This document shows positions 7,604-17,200 of a stretch of 48,478 nucleotides of DNA, in pieces. The stretch's first letter is position 1; the number at the start of each line of letters is the position of its first letter. Where the stretch lies: positions 1 through 48,478 of the forward strand of contig JABDDT010000017.1 in assembly GCA_013287475.1 (NCBI GenBank), read 5' to 3'. Made by a program: the position numbers and the translations under genes. The notes under the pieces were generated by a model, which did not search any database, had not been told where the DNA came from, and saw nothing but the letters and a program-made list of their open reading frames with translations. This stretch comes from Bacteroidota bacterium (lineage in GTDB: Bacteria; Bacteroidota; Bacteroidia; Chitinophagales; Chitinophagaceae).

Positions 7604-8401
7604 CTGGAAAAGATTGCTATCATACCAACCTACAATGAGAAGGAAAATGTCGAGACAATAATCGAAGCCATTTTTTCTTTAAAACAGGGTTTTCATGTAC
7701 TTATTATTGATGACAGTTCTCCCGATGGAACTGCGGAGATAGTTCGCCGGCTACAAAAGAAATTTCCAGATGAACTTTTCCTTGAAGTCAGAACTGGCAA
7801 ACTTGGCCTGGGCACTGCTTATATTCATGGCTTCAAATGGGCAGTAGAGAAAGATTATCAGTTTATTTTTGAGATGGATGCCGATTTTTCACATAACCCA
7901 AATGATCTCGAACGATTATATAATGCATGTAAATTTCAGGGTGCCGGCATTGCCATTGGAAGTCGCTATGTAAAAGGAGGTGGTAATGTTAATTGGCCGA
8001 AAGAACGCATTATTCTTTCAAAAGGTGCGTCTGTTTATACCAGGGTGATTACCTGGATGCCGGTGAAAGACCCAACGGCTGGTTTTGTATGTTATAAAAA
8101 GGAAGTATTGGAAACCATTAACCTGGATGAAATTCATTTCGCAGGATATGCATTCCAGATTGAAATGAAATTTGCAGCATGGAAACTTGGCTTTAAAATT
8201 ATTGAAGTGCCCATTATTTTCCAGGATCGCAAACTGGGTATTTCAAAAATGAATAAGGGCATCGTCAAGGAAGGAATTCTCGGGGTACTTAAACTGCGAT
8301 GGGATGCCCTGTTCAGAAGTTATCGCAGAAGGGTCAAAAAGACCTCAGTTGCCGACGCTGTAAATCACTTCTCGCAAAATATGGTAGTGGAAGGAAAATA
8401 A
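7604..8401 (+). CDS. Polyprenol phosphate mannose/glucose synthase-like glycosyltransferase (CTG start)
   Basis: A 265-residue GT2 glycosyltransferase of the dolichol-phosphate mannosyltransferase type: IPTYNEKENV (residues 8-17), LIIDDSSPDGT (33-43) and catalytic EMDADFSH with the D92/D94 pair. It would move a sugar from a nucleotide donor to polyprenyl phosphate at the inner face of the membrane. Between the in-frame stop at 7577 and Met91 there is no ATG, GTG or TTG. CTG at 7604 gives LEKIAIIPTYNE, which aligns with the MEKI-type starts of the family, so I place the start there. Met91 would delete half the catalytic domain. No multi-TM C-terminal domain is present. Confidence 0.88.
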   Translation: MEKIAIIPTYNEKENVETIIEAIFSLKQGFHVLIIDDSSPDGTAEIVRRLQKKFPDELFLEVRTGKLGLGTAYIHGFKWAVEKDYQFIFEMDADFSHNPNDLERLYNACKFQGAGIAIGSRYVKGGGNVNWPKERIILSKGASVYTRVITWMPVKDPTAGFVCYKKEVLETINLDEIHFAGYAFQIEMKFAAWKLGFKIIEVPIIFQDRKLGISKMNKGIVKEGILGVLKLRWDALFRSYRRRVKKTSVADAVNHFSQNMVVEGK

Positions 8402-8418
8402 ACTTTCTTTGCCCTCCC

Positions 8419-9306
8419 ATGAAAAAGGCCTTTCTCCAATTACATATTGCTGTATTTCTTGCCGGTTTTACCGGTGTTTTAGGCAGATTGATTACGCTGA
8501 ATGAATTTGTATTAGTCTGGTATCGTTTAATGATCGCCTGTGTAGTGCTCTGGTTAATCTTTTTGTTAAAGGGCAAAAAATCTTCAGCTTCAGGAAAACA
8601 AATATTGAAGGCATCCGGCATTGGAATCCTCCTCGCTTTGCATTGGGTTACGTTTTATGCAGGCATAAAAATTTCCAATATCTCCACGGCATTGGTTTGC
8701 CTTTCATCGATGGGATTTTTCACCGCTATTCTTGAACCACTTATGCTGAGAAAGCATTTTGATTTGATTGAAATTTTGCTGGGACTGCTTGTAATTGCGG
8801 GAATCAGCATAGTTTTTCATTTTGATCCCCAATATAAAATGGGCATCATCATCTCCCTGATATCTGCATTCCTTGCCAGTATTTTTCCTATTCTGAATCG
8901 TCAATTGATTCAATCGATGGAGCCGGAAACGACTACACGCTGGCAATTAAGCGGTGGTTTTTTCTTTCTCACTTTATTGATGCCGGTCTATCTTTATTAT
9001 ATTCCCGAAAGCAGATTAATCCCTACAATTTCTGACTGGCTTTGGCTTTTTGTACTGGGGATTGTTTGCACCGTAATAGGGTATGACCTTTTTATGAAAT
9101 CATTGCAGAAAATCTCCGCATTTACGGTAAATCTTTCTTATAACCTGGAACCCATTTATGGAATTGCATTGGCATTTATTATTTATAGAGAGGATAAAAC
9201 GATCAGTCCCGGTTTTTACTATGGGTTCTGCCTTATTATCGCTGCTGTTATTTTACAATCGATCCGGCTTAGAAAAATATCAGGTGGAAAACTTTCCGAA
9301 TTGTAA
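8419..9306 (+). CDS. EamA/DMT family transporter
   Basis: A 295-residue inner-membrane protein with about ten hydrophobic segments in two EamA-like halves (GFTGVLGRLI..., GIVCTVIGYDLFMKSLQKIS). I choose ATG 8419 (MKKAFLQLH), 17 bp after the glycosyltransferase stop, because the in-frame ATG at 8299 would overlap that gene by 100 bp and add hydrophilic residues. Drug/metabolite transporters export amino acids, nucleotides or drugs; the substrate is unknown. Likely co-transcribed with the two upstream genes. Confidence 0.88.
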   Translation: MKKAFLQLHIAVFLAGFTGVLGRLITLNEFVLVWYRLMIACVVLWLIFLLKGKKSSASGKQILKASGIGILLALHWVTFYAGIKISNISTALVCLSSMGFFTAILEPLMLRKHFDLIEILLGLLVIAGISIVFHFDPQYKMGIIISLISAFLASIFPILNRQLIQSMEPETTTRWQLSGGFFFLTLLMPVYLYYIPESRLIPTISDWLWLFVLGIVCTVIGYDLFMKSLQKISAFTVNLSYNLEPIYGIALAFIIYREDKTISPGFYYGFCLIIAAVILQSIRLRKISGGKLSEL

Positions 9307-9384
9307 TGAACATCCCTGATTTAATTACAGGATGAATGCTGAAATTCAAATTGTGATTAAAAACCGGGAAATATCAGATTTTTT

Positions 9385-10104
9385 TCAGGCAGCCTTGGTG
9401 GAAATATAACGCACAAGGCTTCTTTTTGCTACCGGCAATAATGTTTCATCCAACGGAAACTTTAGCATTGTTTCAATCGCATATACGGCAGGATTAGGAA
9501 ATTCCGGTTTGCGATGGAGCAGTTCTGATTTAATCTGCTCATAAGTATTGCTGAAACTCCGCTGCCAGCTGTCAATATATTCGGTTCGCATACTGCGGTA
9601 CTTTTCATCGTGTTTTTCGAAAAAGCTGAGATAATAACTATACGCACGGGTGGCATTGGCAGAACCGTCACACAACAAAAAATAGCCTTCCTTGGAATTT
9701 ACCGGCATGATTCCAACAGGATGTATATTGAGCTTATCTTCAACAAACTCATATATTTCTGTACCATTGGTTATTGCCGTTTTCATATGTGTGGCAGAAT
9801 ATTCGATGATATCTTCCAGCTCACGCATGAGTTCATCATCCTGAATCATTTGTTCATAGAGCACCTGGATTTTCTCCATTTGCAGACCTGATAATTTTTT
9901 CGGGAATTGTTCCTGCAGGAATTTTTTGTTTTCCCGGAAAGCGACCAGGTTATTGTAATGAAAAATCACATCCGCGAGTTGCGGATAGAGTTTATTTTCC
10001 TTGAAATTCCTGTTAATTTCCTGAAGGTAGGCAAGCAGGGTATATTTTTTCAGTTCAAAGTCGATATAACCATCGGCAAACCAGGTTTCGGATAGTGTTT
10101 TCAT
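9385..10104 (-). CDS. Conserved-looking hypothetical protein, 239 residues
   Basis: I do not recognise the family. The protein is soluble, highly charged and mostly helical by composition, with aromatic clusters (YSYYLSFFEKHDEKY). It has no signal peptide, membrane segment or known catalytic motif. A middle segment (GIMPVNSKEGYFLLCDGS) could form a beta element, and the N-terminal ETWFADGYIDFELKKY is distinctive. Codon use matches its neighbours. It lies 209 bp downstream of the E2 gene on the same strand, separated by repeats, so it may have its own promoter. Confidence 0.75.
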   Translation of the reverse strand: MKTLSETWFADGYIDFELKKYTLLAYLQEINRNFKENKLYPQLADVIFHYNNLVAFRENKKFLQEQFPKKLSGLQMEKIQVLYEQMIQDDELMRELEDIIEYSATHMKTAITNGTEIYEFVEDKLNIHPVGIMPVNSKEGYFLLCDGSANATRAYSYYLSFFEKHDEKYRSMRTEYIDSWQRSFSNTYEQIKSELLHRKPEFPNPAVYAIETMLKFPLDETLLPVAKRSLVRYISTKAA

Positions 10105-10195
10105 TATGGTGGGTTTAGTAAATGGTGGAATTTACAAAACTTCTCTTATTTATAAACGACAACTTTCTCTAATTGTTATGATCCCTAAAGCAAAT

Positions 10196-10246
10196 ATGGG
10201 AGTATGGGAGTATGGGGGTATGGGGGTATGGGAGTATGGGAGTGTG
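10196..10246 (+). repeat. 8-nt GTATGGGA repeat, G-quadruplex-capable
   Basis: Five near-perfect 8-nt units (GTATGGGA or GTATGGGG) with a sixth decayed one. Six runs of three or more G lie 3-5 nt apart on the plus strand (10198, 10206, 10214, 10222, 10230 and 10238), which satisfies the usual G-quadruplex pattern. It belongs to the same 8-nt family as 13606 and 27175 but is the only copy not following a stop codon in the common orientation. Confidence 0.85.
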
Positions 10247-10251
10247 AAATA

Positions 10252-10313
10252 AGAACGGTCAACGGTCATCGGTCAACGGTCATCGGTCTTCGGTCTTCGG
10301 TCTTCGGTCTTCG
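10252..10313. repeat. 7-nt repeat (CGAAGAC/CGTTGAC family) abutting the E2 stop codon
   Basis: In the sense of the E2 gene the TGA stop is directly followed by four CGAAGAC units, then alternating CGATGAC and CGTTGAC units, about eight in all. The plus strand shows the complement (CGGTCTT, CGGTCAA, CGGTCAT). Related CAACGGT-type heptamers occur inside the E2 coding region. Confidence 0.85.
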
Positions 10314-11786
10314 TCATCCCTTAAAGGCTTCCAGTTCCATTGCAACAGCAGTAAGAAAAGTAGCGCCAAGGCTCCCATCAATAATCCGGTGATCATAGCT
10401 CATAGAGAGATACATCATGTGCCTTATACCGATCGCGTCGCCCTGGTCGGTTTCAATAACAACGGGTCGTTTCTTGATAGCACCTACTGCTAAGATTGCG
10501 ACCTGGGGCTGATTGATGATTGGGGTACCCATCAGACTTCCGAAAACTCCGACATTTGTAATTGTAAAAGTTCCTTCCTGAATATCTTCCGGTTTAAGTT
10601 TGTTTATACGCGCATTGGAGGCAAGTGTATTTACCTGACGAGCAAGACCTACCCGGTTGTAGTTATCCGCATTTTTAATTACAGGCACAATCAGGCTTCC
10701 CGTGGGCAAGGCCGTAGCCATTCCAATATTAATATCCTTGCGGATAATAATTTTATCTCCCTGCAGTGAGCTGTTGATAAGCGGGTATTTTTTGATGCAT
10801 TTTATAACAGCCTCAATGAATAAAGGGGTAAGCGTTAATTTTGTTCCTTCTCTTTTTTCAAATTCTGCTTTTTCTTTCTCGCGCCAGGAAACAAGATTGG
10901 TAACATCTGCTTCCGAAAAACTGGTTACATGCGGGCTGGTTTGTTTGCTCCTTACCATATGCTCCGCAATCAGCTTACGCATCCGGTCCATTTCCTGAAT
11001 TTCTACATTACCACTGATATTTGCAGCTATGGATTCAGTTTGTGGTGTTTTTTCTCTACTTGAAGCCTTAATATTTTCATTTGTATATCCATAAGCAGGT
11101 TCAGTAACAGACGGGTGGCTATGAAATCCATTTTCACCCTTCCTGTTAGTTACGAACGATAATATATCTTTTTTAGTGACCCTTCCTTCATTGCCCGAAC
11201 CAGGAATTTTTTCTAATTCCGCGAGAGGTATTCCTTCATTTTTAGCGATATTCAATACGAGGGGGGAATAAAAGCGGTTTCCGTTCTCGTTCGAATCAGG
11301 CTCCTGACGGCTTGACAAACCTGATCCCATCGCACCGGGTGAAGTTGGTTTGAAACTTCTCTTTTCTGACTCTTCGTTACCAAAAATAGTTGATGGTTGA
11401 TGGTCAGTTGACGCCTGTTCCCCAAATATTGATGATCTCTGACCCAAAACCGGTTCTTCTTCAAAAGGTGAACGATAGCCAGTATCCGACTGGGTTACTT
11501 CGTTGGCAGTTGGCTGTTGACCGTTGGGTGTTGGGGAAACAGCAACTTCAGCGTCAATTCTTGCAATAACTGAGCCTACAGGAATAACGGCATTTTCAGG
11601 GAATAGAATTTCTTTCACAATTCCTGCTGTCGTAGAAGGGACTTCGCTGTCAACTTTATCGGTAGCAATTTCAAGTAAAGATTCATCCTGCTGAATAAAA
11701 TCACCCGGTCGTTTATTCCACTTGAGAATAGTGGCTTCCATTATGCTCTCACCCATTTTCGGCATTAACAGATCGACAATCGCCAT
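10314..11786 (-). CDS. 2-oxo acid dehydrogenase complex E2, dihydrolipoyl acyltransferase
   Basis: A 490-residue E2 subunit. N-terminal lipoyl domain with lipoyl-lysine K44 in ATDKVDSE, peripheral subunit-binding domain (FYSPLVLNIAKNEGIPLAELE) in the middle, and C-terminal acyltransferase domain with catalytic H466 and D470 in YDHRIIDG. It moves acyl groups from E1 to CoA; branched-chain, pyruvate or 2-oxoglutarate specificity cannot be told here, and no E1 or E3 gene is adjacent. The long linker between lipoyl and binding domains (about residues 85-165) contains heptamer repeats read in frame as Pro/Thr/Asn/Gln-rich sequence. A second array abuts the stop. Confidence 0.93.
   Translation of the reverse strand: MAIVDLLMPKMGESIMEATILKWNKRPGDFIQQDESLLEIATDKVDSEVPSTTAGIVKEILFPENAVIPVGSVIARIDAEVAVSPTPNGQQPTANEVTQSDTGYRSPFEEEPVLGQRSSIFGEQASTDHQPSTIFGNEESEKRSFKPTSPGAMGSGLSSRQEPDSNENGNRFYSPLVLNIAKNEGIPLAELEKIPGSGNEGRVTKKDILSFVTNRKGENGFHSHPSVTEPAYGYTNENIKASSREKTPQTESIAANISGNVEIQEMDRMRKLIAEHMVRSKQTSPHVTSFSEADVTNLVSWREKEKAEFEKREGTKLTLTPLFIEAVIKCIKKYPLINSSLQGDKIIIRKDINIGMATALPTGSLIVPVIKNADNYNRVGLARQVNTLASNARINKLKPEDIQEGTFTITNVGVFGSLMGTPIINQPQVAILAVGAIKKRPVVIETDQGDAIGIRHMMYLSMSYDHRIIDGSLGATFLTAVAMELEAFKG
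11389..11540. repeat. 7-nt CAACNNN repeats inside the E2 linker coding region
   Basis: In the gene sense, 11507-11540 contains consecutive 7-nt units CAACACC, CAACGGT, CAACAGC, CAACTGC and CAACGAA, encoding PTPNGQQPTANE. A second patch near 11389-11415 carries CATCAAC units, encoding TDHQPST. The 7-nt period is not a multiple of three, unlike ordinary protein-level repeats. Confidence 0.7.
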
Positions 11787-11833
11787 GGAGATGATCTTTA
11801 AATTCTTTCAAAAGTATTAATTAATTATTTAAG

Positions 11834-13102
11834 TCATGCAGGACGCTTTTCCGCGGGTAAGGATATAATGAATCTTCTCAACAAGTTGAGCACATTTACT
11901 GCGGTCAGTTCGGTATTTCTTTGTCTGTCAAAGCGAAACCAAAGCTTTTGCGTAATAATTTCATGGGCGTTTCCTGCAGCGATCCATACGGTCCCAACAG
12001 GTTTTTCTTTTGAACCGCCACCTGGTCCCATGATTCCTGTAGTGGCAATGGCAAAATCAGTCCCCATGATCTTTATCACTCCATTTACCATAGCCCGAAC
12101 CGTTTCTTCACTCACTGCACCTGCAGAAGATAAGATGGCCGGATCAACGCCTAATATTTTTTTCTTGATATTATTGTCATAGGCAATGACAGACCCCTTG
12201 AAATATGCACTCGAACCGGGTATACTGGTAATGAGCTGTGCAACATAGCCACCTGTGCAACTTTCGGCAGTTGAAAGAGTTTGCTTCCTTGCGGTCAGCA
12301 TTTTATATAAAACCTCCTGGATGGAAATATCTTCATCGGTAACCAACCATTCCTTTACCCTTGATTTCAGGTCAGAGAATAGATGATTCAGTTGTAATTC
12401 AAGGATTCCTTCCTGATTTGAATTTGCTGTCAGACGTAAACGTACCATACCATAATTGGGCAGGTAGGCCAGTTTGATTTCCGGAGGCAGGGATTCTTCA
12501 AAATCCTGAATATGATCTGCCAGGGTCGATTCACCAACACCGGCTGTAAGCAGGGTACGATGGGAAATATAATTCGTGTCGAAATGGTTTTTCAGATATG
12601 GAATCACCGATTCCGTCATCATGCCTTTCATTTCGTAGGGCACACCAGGCATAGAAACAAATATTTTTTCTTTTTTTTCAAACAGCATACCCGGTGCTGT
12701 GCCTCTTTTATTTTGAATAACCTGGCAGGACGCGGGAACTTCTGCCTGTTTCAAATTCCGATCAGTAAGCGGGCGATGAAGGATATTTATGAAAATATTT
12801 TTTACGTTACTCAGCGCTTCTTCATTAATGACAAGTGTAGTATTGAAATATTCACAGAGTAAAGGTTTTGTAATATCATCTGCTGTCGGACCAAGACCTC
12901 CTGTAAGCAAAATGATATCTGCATTTGTGGATTCTTCCTCAAGTGCTTTCAGAATATCGACTCGGTTATCACCAGTTGCCAGACGCCGGTTAACCCAAAA
13001 GCCGCTTTTATTAAGTTCCTGCGCCATCCAGGCGCTGTTCGTGTCAATAACCTGACCAATCAGTAATTCATCTCCAATGGTTATGATGGATATATTCGCC
13101 AT
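11834..13102 (-). CDS. cinA: CinA family nicotinamide-nucleotide amidohydrolase / damage-inducible protein
   Basis: A 422-residue two-domain CinA protein. The N-terminal MoCF-like domain (ITIGDELLIGQVIDTNSAWM, LTGGLGPTADD) acts as ADP-ribose or CoA pyrophosphatase-like in characterised members. The C-terminal domain (STAESCTGGYVAQLI, GIMGPGGG) is the NMN deamidase of pyridine nucleotide salvage. Full length for the family and in the cytosol. It starts 48 bp after the thioesterase stop, and the E2 gene follows after 47 bp, which suggests one minus-strand transcription unit. Confidence 0.94.
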   Translation of the reverse strand: MANISIITIGDELLIGQVIDTNSAWMAQELNKSGFWVNRRLATGDNRVDILKALEEESTNADIILLTGGLGPTADDITKPLLCEYFNTTLVINEEALSNVKNIFINILHRPLTDRNLKQAEVPASCQVIQNKRGTAPGMLFEKKEKIFVSMPGVPYEMKGMMTESVIPYLKNHFDTNYISHRTLLTAGVGESTLADHIQDFEESLPPEIKLAYLPNYGMVRLRLTANSNQEGILELQLNHLFSDLKSRVKEWLVTDEDISIQEVLYKMLTARKQTLSTAESCTGGYVAQLITSIPGSSAYFKGSVIAYDNNIKKKILGVDPAILSSAGAVSEETVRAMVNGVIKIMGTDFAIATTGIMGPGGGSKEKPVGTVWIAAGNAHEIITQKLWFRFDRQRNTELTAVNVLNLLRRFIISLPAEKRPA

Positions 13103-13150
13103 GTATTTATTACCAGCAAGAGTCAGTATTGTTCAGAGTCATCAGATTTA

Positions 13151-13561
13151 TCAGGGAAAAAATGTTTGCAGGACAGATCGCAATGCTTCTGGCATTTGGG
13201 TCTTTTCATAACTGCCTATTTTTACAAAATAGAGAATAACCTTTCCCAGGGTAAGTAATTTTTTTTGCTGATTATACACTTCGTGTTCAAAAACAATCCG
13301 GTGGTCAGCAGGTAATTCCTTTAAAAAAGTTTTGATATTCAGCAAATCATCATAGTGCGCCGGTCTTAAAAATTTTGTCTGCATTTCAACCACGGGCATA
13401 ATCACACCCAGTTCTTCCATTTCCTTATAAGTAAAACCCAGGTTGCGTATGGATTCGGCACGGGCGACTTCAAAATATTGCGCATAATTACCATAATAGA
13501 CAACATTCATCTGGTCTGTTTCTGCATACCGTACGCGGATATGGGTTTCGGTTACAAACAT
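13151..13561 (-). CDS. Acyl-CoA thioesterase, YbgC/4HBT family
   Basis: A 136-residue single hotdog domain with the 4-hydroxybenzoyl-CoA thioesterase signature VRYAETDQMNVVYYGNYAQYFEVARAE, in which the Asp of ETDQMN is the catalytic position. It hydrolyses short acyl-CoA or acyl-ACP thioesters in the cytosol. Length and start fit the family. It sits between the DoxX gene (83 bp, with an 8-nt repeat) and cinA. Confidence 0.92.
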   Translation of the reverse strand: MFVTETHIRVRYAETDQMNVVYYGNYAQYFEVARAESIRNLGFTYKEMEELGVIMPVVEMQTKFLRPAHYDDLLNIKTFLKELPADHRIVFEHEVYNQQKKLLTLGKVILYFVKIGSYEKTQMPEALRSVLQTFFP

Positions 13562-13605
13562 TGGTTATAAAGTTGACAGATTTCAGTTGACAGTAAAAAA
13601 TCTTC

Positions 13606-13641
13606 ACTCCTATATTCCCATACTCCCATACTCCCATACTT
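13606..13641. repeat. 8-nt stop-associated repeat (CCCATACT units)
   Basis: Three exact CCCATACT units plus one decayed copy. In the sense of the upstream DoxX gene it starts 4 nt after the TAG stop as AAGTATGGGAGTATGGGAG. Confidence 0.85.
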
Positions 13642-13644
13642 GTT

Positions 13645-14055
13645 CTATTTTCCCATCATTCCATCAACACTTATGCGGCCCGGACCCACAATCATAATGG
13701 TAAATATACTGGTCAGATAGATAGCGCCCAGATCCACATTTTTGAGTGGCTGGCTATGATGATAAATAAAGACCGCAACGGATAAATTGATAACTATGAT
13801 AAAAGCGACAATACGGGTGAATAGTCCAAGTACAAGTAGCATTGAACAAAATAGTTCTGCAAGGATTACCAGGATCAGTGAACCACGGTGCCCAATATGT
13901 AAAGGGTCGTAAAAACCAGCAGAAAGGTCACTGAAATAAGAAATTTTAGGCAGGCCATGGCCGATAAGAAGAAGCAATCCCGTAACAACCCTTTGTACCA
14001 ACATCGCAAAATTGAAAGCTCCTGTTGAATAGGAAGTCGATAATAATTTTCTCAT
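13645..14055 (-). CDS. DoxX family membrane protein
   Basis: A 136-residue inner-membrane protein with four hydrophobic segments: LVQRVVTGLLLLIGHGLPKI, LILVILAELFCSMLLVLGLF, IVAFIIVINLSVAVFIY and AIYLTSIFTIMIVG. It has the DoxX-type GHGLPK loop after helix 1. I choose ATG 14055 (MRKLLSTSYSTGAFN), which matches family starts; ATG 14070 and the ORF start at 14139 would add an unusual polar leader and overlap the promoter region of the divergent TPR gene. The role may be membrane redox or quinone related, but it is not firmly known. Confidence 0.88.
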   Translation of the reverse strand: MRKLLSTSYSTGAFNFAMLVQRVVTGLLLLIGHGLPKISYFSDLSAGFYDPLHIGHRGSLILVILAELFCSMLLVLGLFTRIVAFIIVINLSVAVFIYHHSQPLKNVDLGAIYLTSIFTIMIVGPGRISVDGMMGK

Positions 14056-14209
14056 CCGAATAAATTTCATCCAAATGTAAAGGTTTTGAGAAATTTTAAC
14101 TTGATCTAAAGAAATGTTAATCATGTCAGTTATCCACAAGCTGTTTGGAACAATGTTTGGTATTAGGGGAATAAATTCAGAAACTTGGCAGTTGAATAAT
14201 AATTTCCGG

Positions 14210-17200
14210 ATGAAACGAGCGATTCTACCCTTATTACTTCTTTTGTGTTTTTGTGCAAAATCACAGCAGACTTTTTTTCTGACGGATCCGGAATTTGCTT
14301 TTAAACAGGCGCAGGAATTCTACCAGAAACAATATTACAGTCTGGCTTATCCTTTATTCAGGGAACTCGAACAGGACCAGGCTGTCAGGCCACAGCTTTA
14401 TGAATCCTTCAATTTTGAAAATATTCATTTTTATACCCTGGTCTGTTCACTGAACCAGGATGACAGCACGGCAGCAGATCCCGCTAAAATTTTTATAGAA
14501 AGAGAAAATAATGCTGCACGCGGGCAGATGATGGCGTATCACCTGGCGGAATTTTATTTCCGCCGCAAAAATTATGAAGCAGCACTGAAACTTTATGAGA
14601 ATTCAAGTATTGACAATCTGAGCAATGATGAAATAGCCACACTAAAGTTTCATAAGGGATATACTTATTTTATTAAAAAGAATTTCGATCTCGCAAAACC
14701 TCTTTTTGATGCCATTCGCCAGCTTCGGAGTGATATTCATTATATAGATGCTAATTATTATTACGGATATATTTGTTTTTATCAAAAGAAATACAACGAT
14801 GCGTATTCGGCTTTTTCAATTATTGAAAATGATCCGAAATATGCGAAAATCATTCCATATTATATAGCGAATATTTATCTGGCCCAAAATCAAAAGGAGA
14901 AAGCCATATCGTATGCAGCAGAAAAACTTGGTAGTGGAAATCAATACTACGAAGCAGAGCTCAGGCAGCTTGTCGGGCACGGTTATTATGAAGAAAAAGA
15001 TTTCAATAAAGCCCTTCCATACCTGGAATCTTATGTAAACAGCTCAAAAACGGTGAGCCGGCAGGACCTGTTTGAATTATCTTACTGCTACTACCAGACA
15101 CAAAACTATAAGAAAAGCATCGACGGCTTCAAACAATTGGGAGGCAAGGATGATTCCCTGGCGCAGAATGCCATGTATCTCCTTGGGGACGCGTATCTGA
15201 AAACGGGACAGAAATCAAATGCACGGAATGCGTTTCTGTTTTGCGCATCCAACAGCAGTTATCCTGTGCAAAAGGAAATTTCATCATTTCAATATGCAAA
15301 ACTTTCTTATGAACTTGGCTATCCGGATATTGCCCTGTCGGAATTTCGCAGTTTTTTGCAGGAATATCCAACTTCATCTTATGCCCCGGAAGCCCGGGAA
15401 TTATTGCTTAATGTACTTGCAAATACCAGCAATTATAAAGATGCACTTACTCTGATGGACAGTGTTAATAATCCTTCCGCATCAGCGCGACAACTGAAAG
15501 CACGTATTTTATACGGAAGGGCAACAGAACTCATCAACGATGGCATGCTTCCGAATGCAGCAGAATTACTGGACCGTGCTTCAAGGGAGCCCAACAATAC
15601 AGCCTTGCTTCCCTATATTAATTTCTGGAAGGGAGAAATTGCTTATCGCACCAACCGGCTGGATGATGCAGTCCCGCATTTTTTTGAATACCTCAAAACA
15701 CCGGTAAGCAGGGGAGAAGTCAACCCGGTCAACGCGAAATATGATTTGGGTTATTGTTTTCTGAAAAAAGAAAATTACAAAGAAGCGCTGGTTTATTTTA
15801 TCCAGGTAGTGAGAAATCCTGGTATTGATGCTTCTCCGCTCGAACAGGATGCATATATCCGTAGCGCCGATTGTTATTATATGAACCGTGATTTCAAAAT
15901 TGCTGTTCCAATGTATGATAAAGTGCTGGGATATTCCTGGCAGGCATCGGATTATGCAACTTTTCAAAAGGCCATGGTAGCCGGTGTAAATAATTCTTCT
16001 GAAAAAATCAGCCTGCTGAATGGGCTCATAAGAAAATATCCTTCCTCAGGTTTGGTGGCGGACGCCAATATGGAAATTGCGAATACATTTCTTTCAAACG
16101 AACAATACCGCGAATCCCTTCCTTATCTCAAAAATGTACTCAGCAGTTCCGGGAACGATGCGTTGAAACCAAGAGCCCTCTTACGTTCAGGTCTTGCCAA
16201 TTATAATCTGGGTAATAATGCAGAAGCGTTAAGCAAATACAACGATCTGCTTAAATTATATCCAAATTCTGCGGAAGCGCAGGAAGCATTGGATAATGCG
16301 AAATCCATTTATGTTGAAGAAGGCAGGACCAGTGAATATATCAATTTTGCGAAAGGTATGGGGATTTCGATTTCAGCGAATCAGGAGGACCAGCTTGCTT
16401 ACCAGGAAGCTGAAGTGCAATTCAATAATGGTAATTTTTCGGCAGCCCTACAAAAATTCGAAGACTACCTGACTAAATTCCCGGATGGTAAATATGCACT
16501 GGATGCTGCTTTCTATAAAAGTGAAATGTACGCGAATCAGAAAAACTGGTCGAAGGCTGTTGGAGGATATGAATCTGTTGCTGATAAGGCGCCCAATAAA
16601 TTTGCTGAAAAATCAATCCTTCAGTCGGCACGCATTAATTTTTTCAATCTGAAGGATTACGCCAGGGCGGAAATATATTATGCCAAATTAAAAGATTTTG
16701 CAAGTTCGCAGGAAAACAAAATGGAAGCCATGCGGGGACTGCTTCGAAGCCAGTTTGAATTGCAACAGTGGACAGCGGCCAGTGATAATGCCCGTGACCT
16801 GCTCAATGAAAAAGGTATTGGCTCTGATGATAAGATCATAGCCAGCATGATCATGGGTAAATCTTTCCAGGCAGATGGAAAATGTGAATCGGCCATTCCA
16901 TATTTTAAATCGGTTGCATCTCTGAGCCGGGCTGCTTATGGAGCGGAAGCGCAATATCAGATTGCTGCCTGCCAGTTCGATCAGAATCGACTAAAAGACG
17001 CTGAAAAATCCGCATTTGAAGTCATTCATAAATCAGGATCCTATGAATTATGGGTGACAAAAAGTTATTTTCTTTTGGGAGATATCTATCTGAAGGAAAA
17101 GGACTATTTCAATGCTAAGGCAACTTTCCAAAGCCTGGTAGAGAATGCTAAAATTGAAGATATCCGTGTACAGGCAGAACAACGTCTTGAAGAAGTGAAA

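Noticed and set aside
7874..8401. Met91 as the real start of the glycosyltransferase
   Set aside because: It would remove the nucleotide-binding half of the GT2 domain, which is fully conserved and open upstream to 7604.
10196..10313. CRISPR array
   Set aside because: The units are contiguous 7- or 8-nt tandem repeats without spacers, and no cas gene is present.
14128..14137. TTATCCACA, a perfect DnaA-box 9-mer (another at 30177-30185), with parAB in the window, as a sign of oriC
   Set aside because: Only two isolated copies, one inside dapB, with no cluster, AT-rich unwinding element or dnaA/dnaN gene. Near the number expected by chance.
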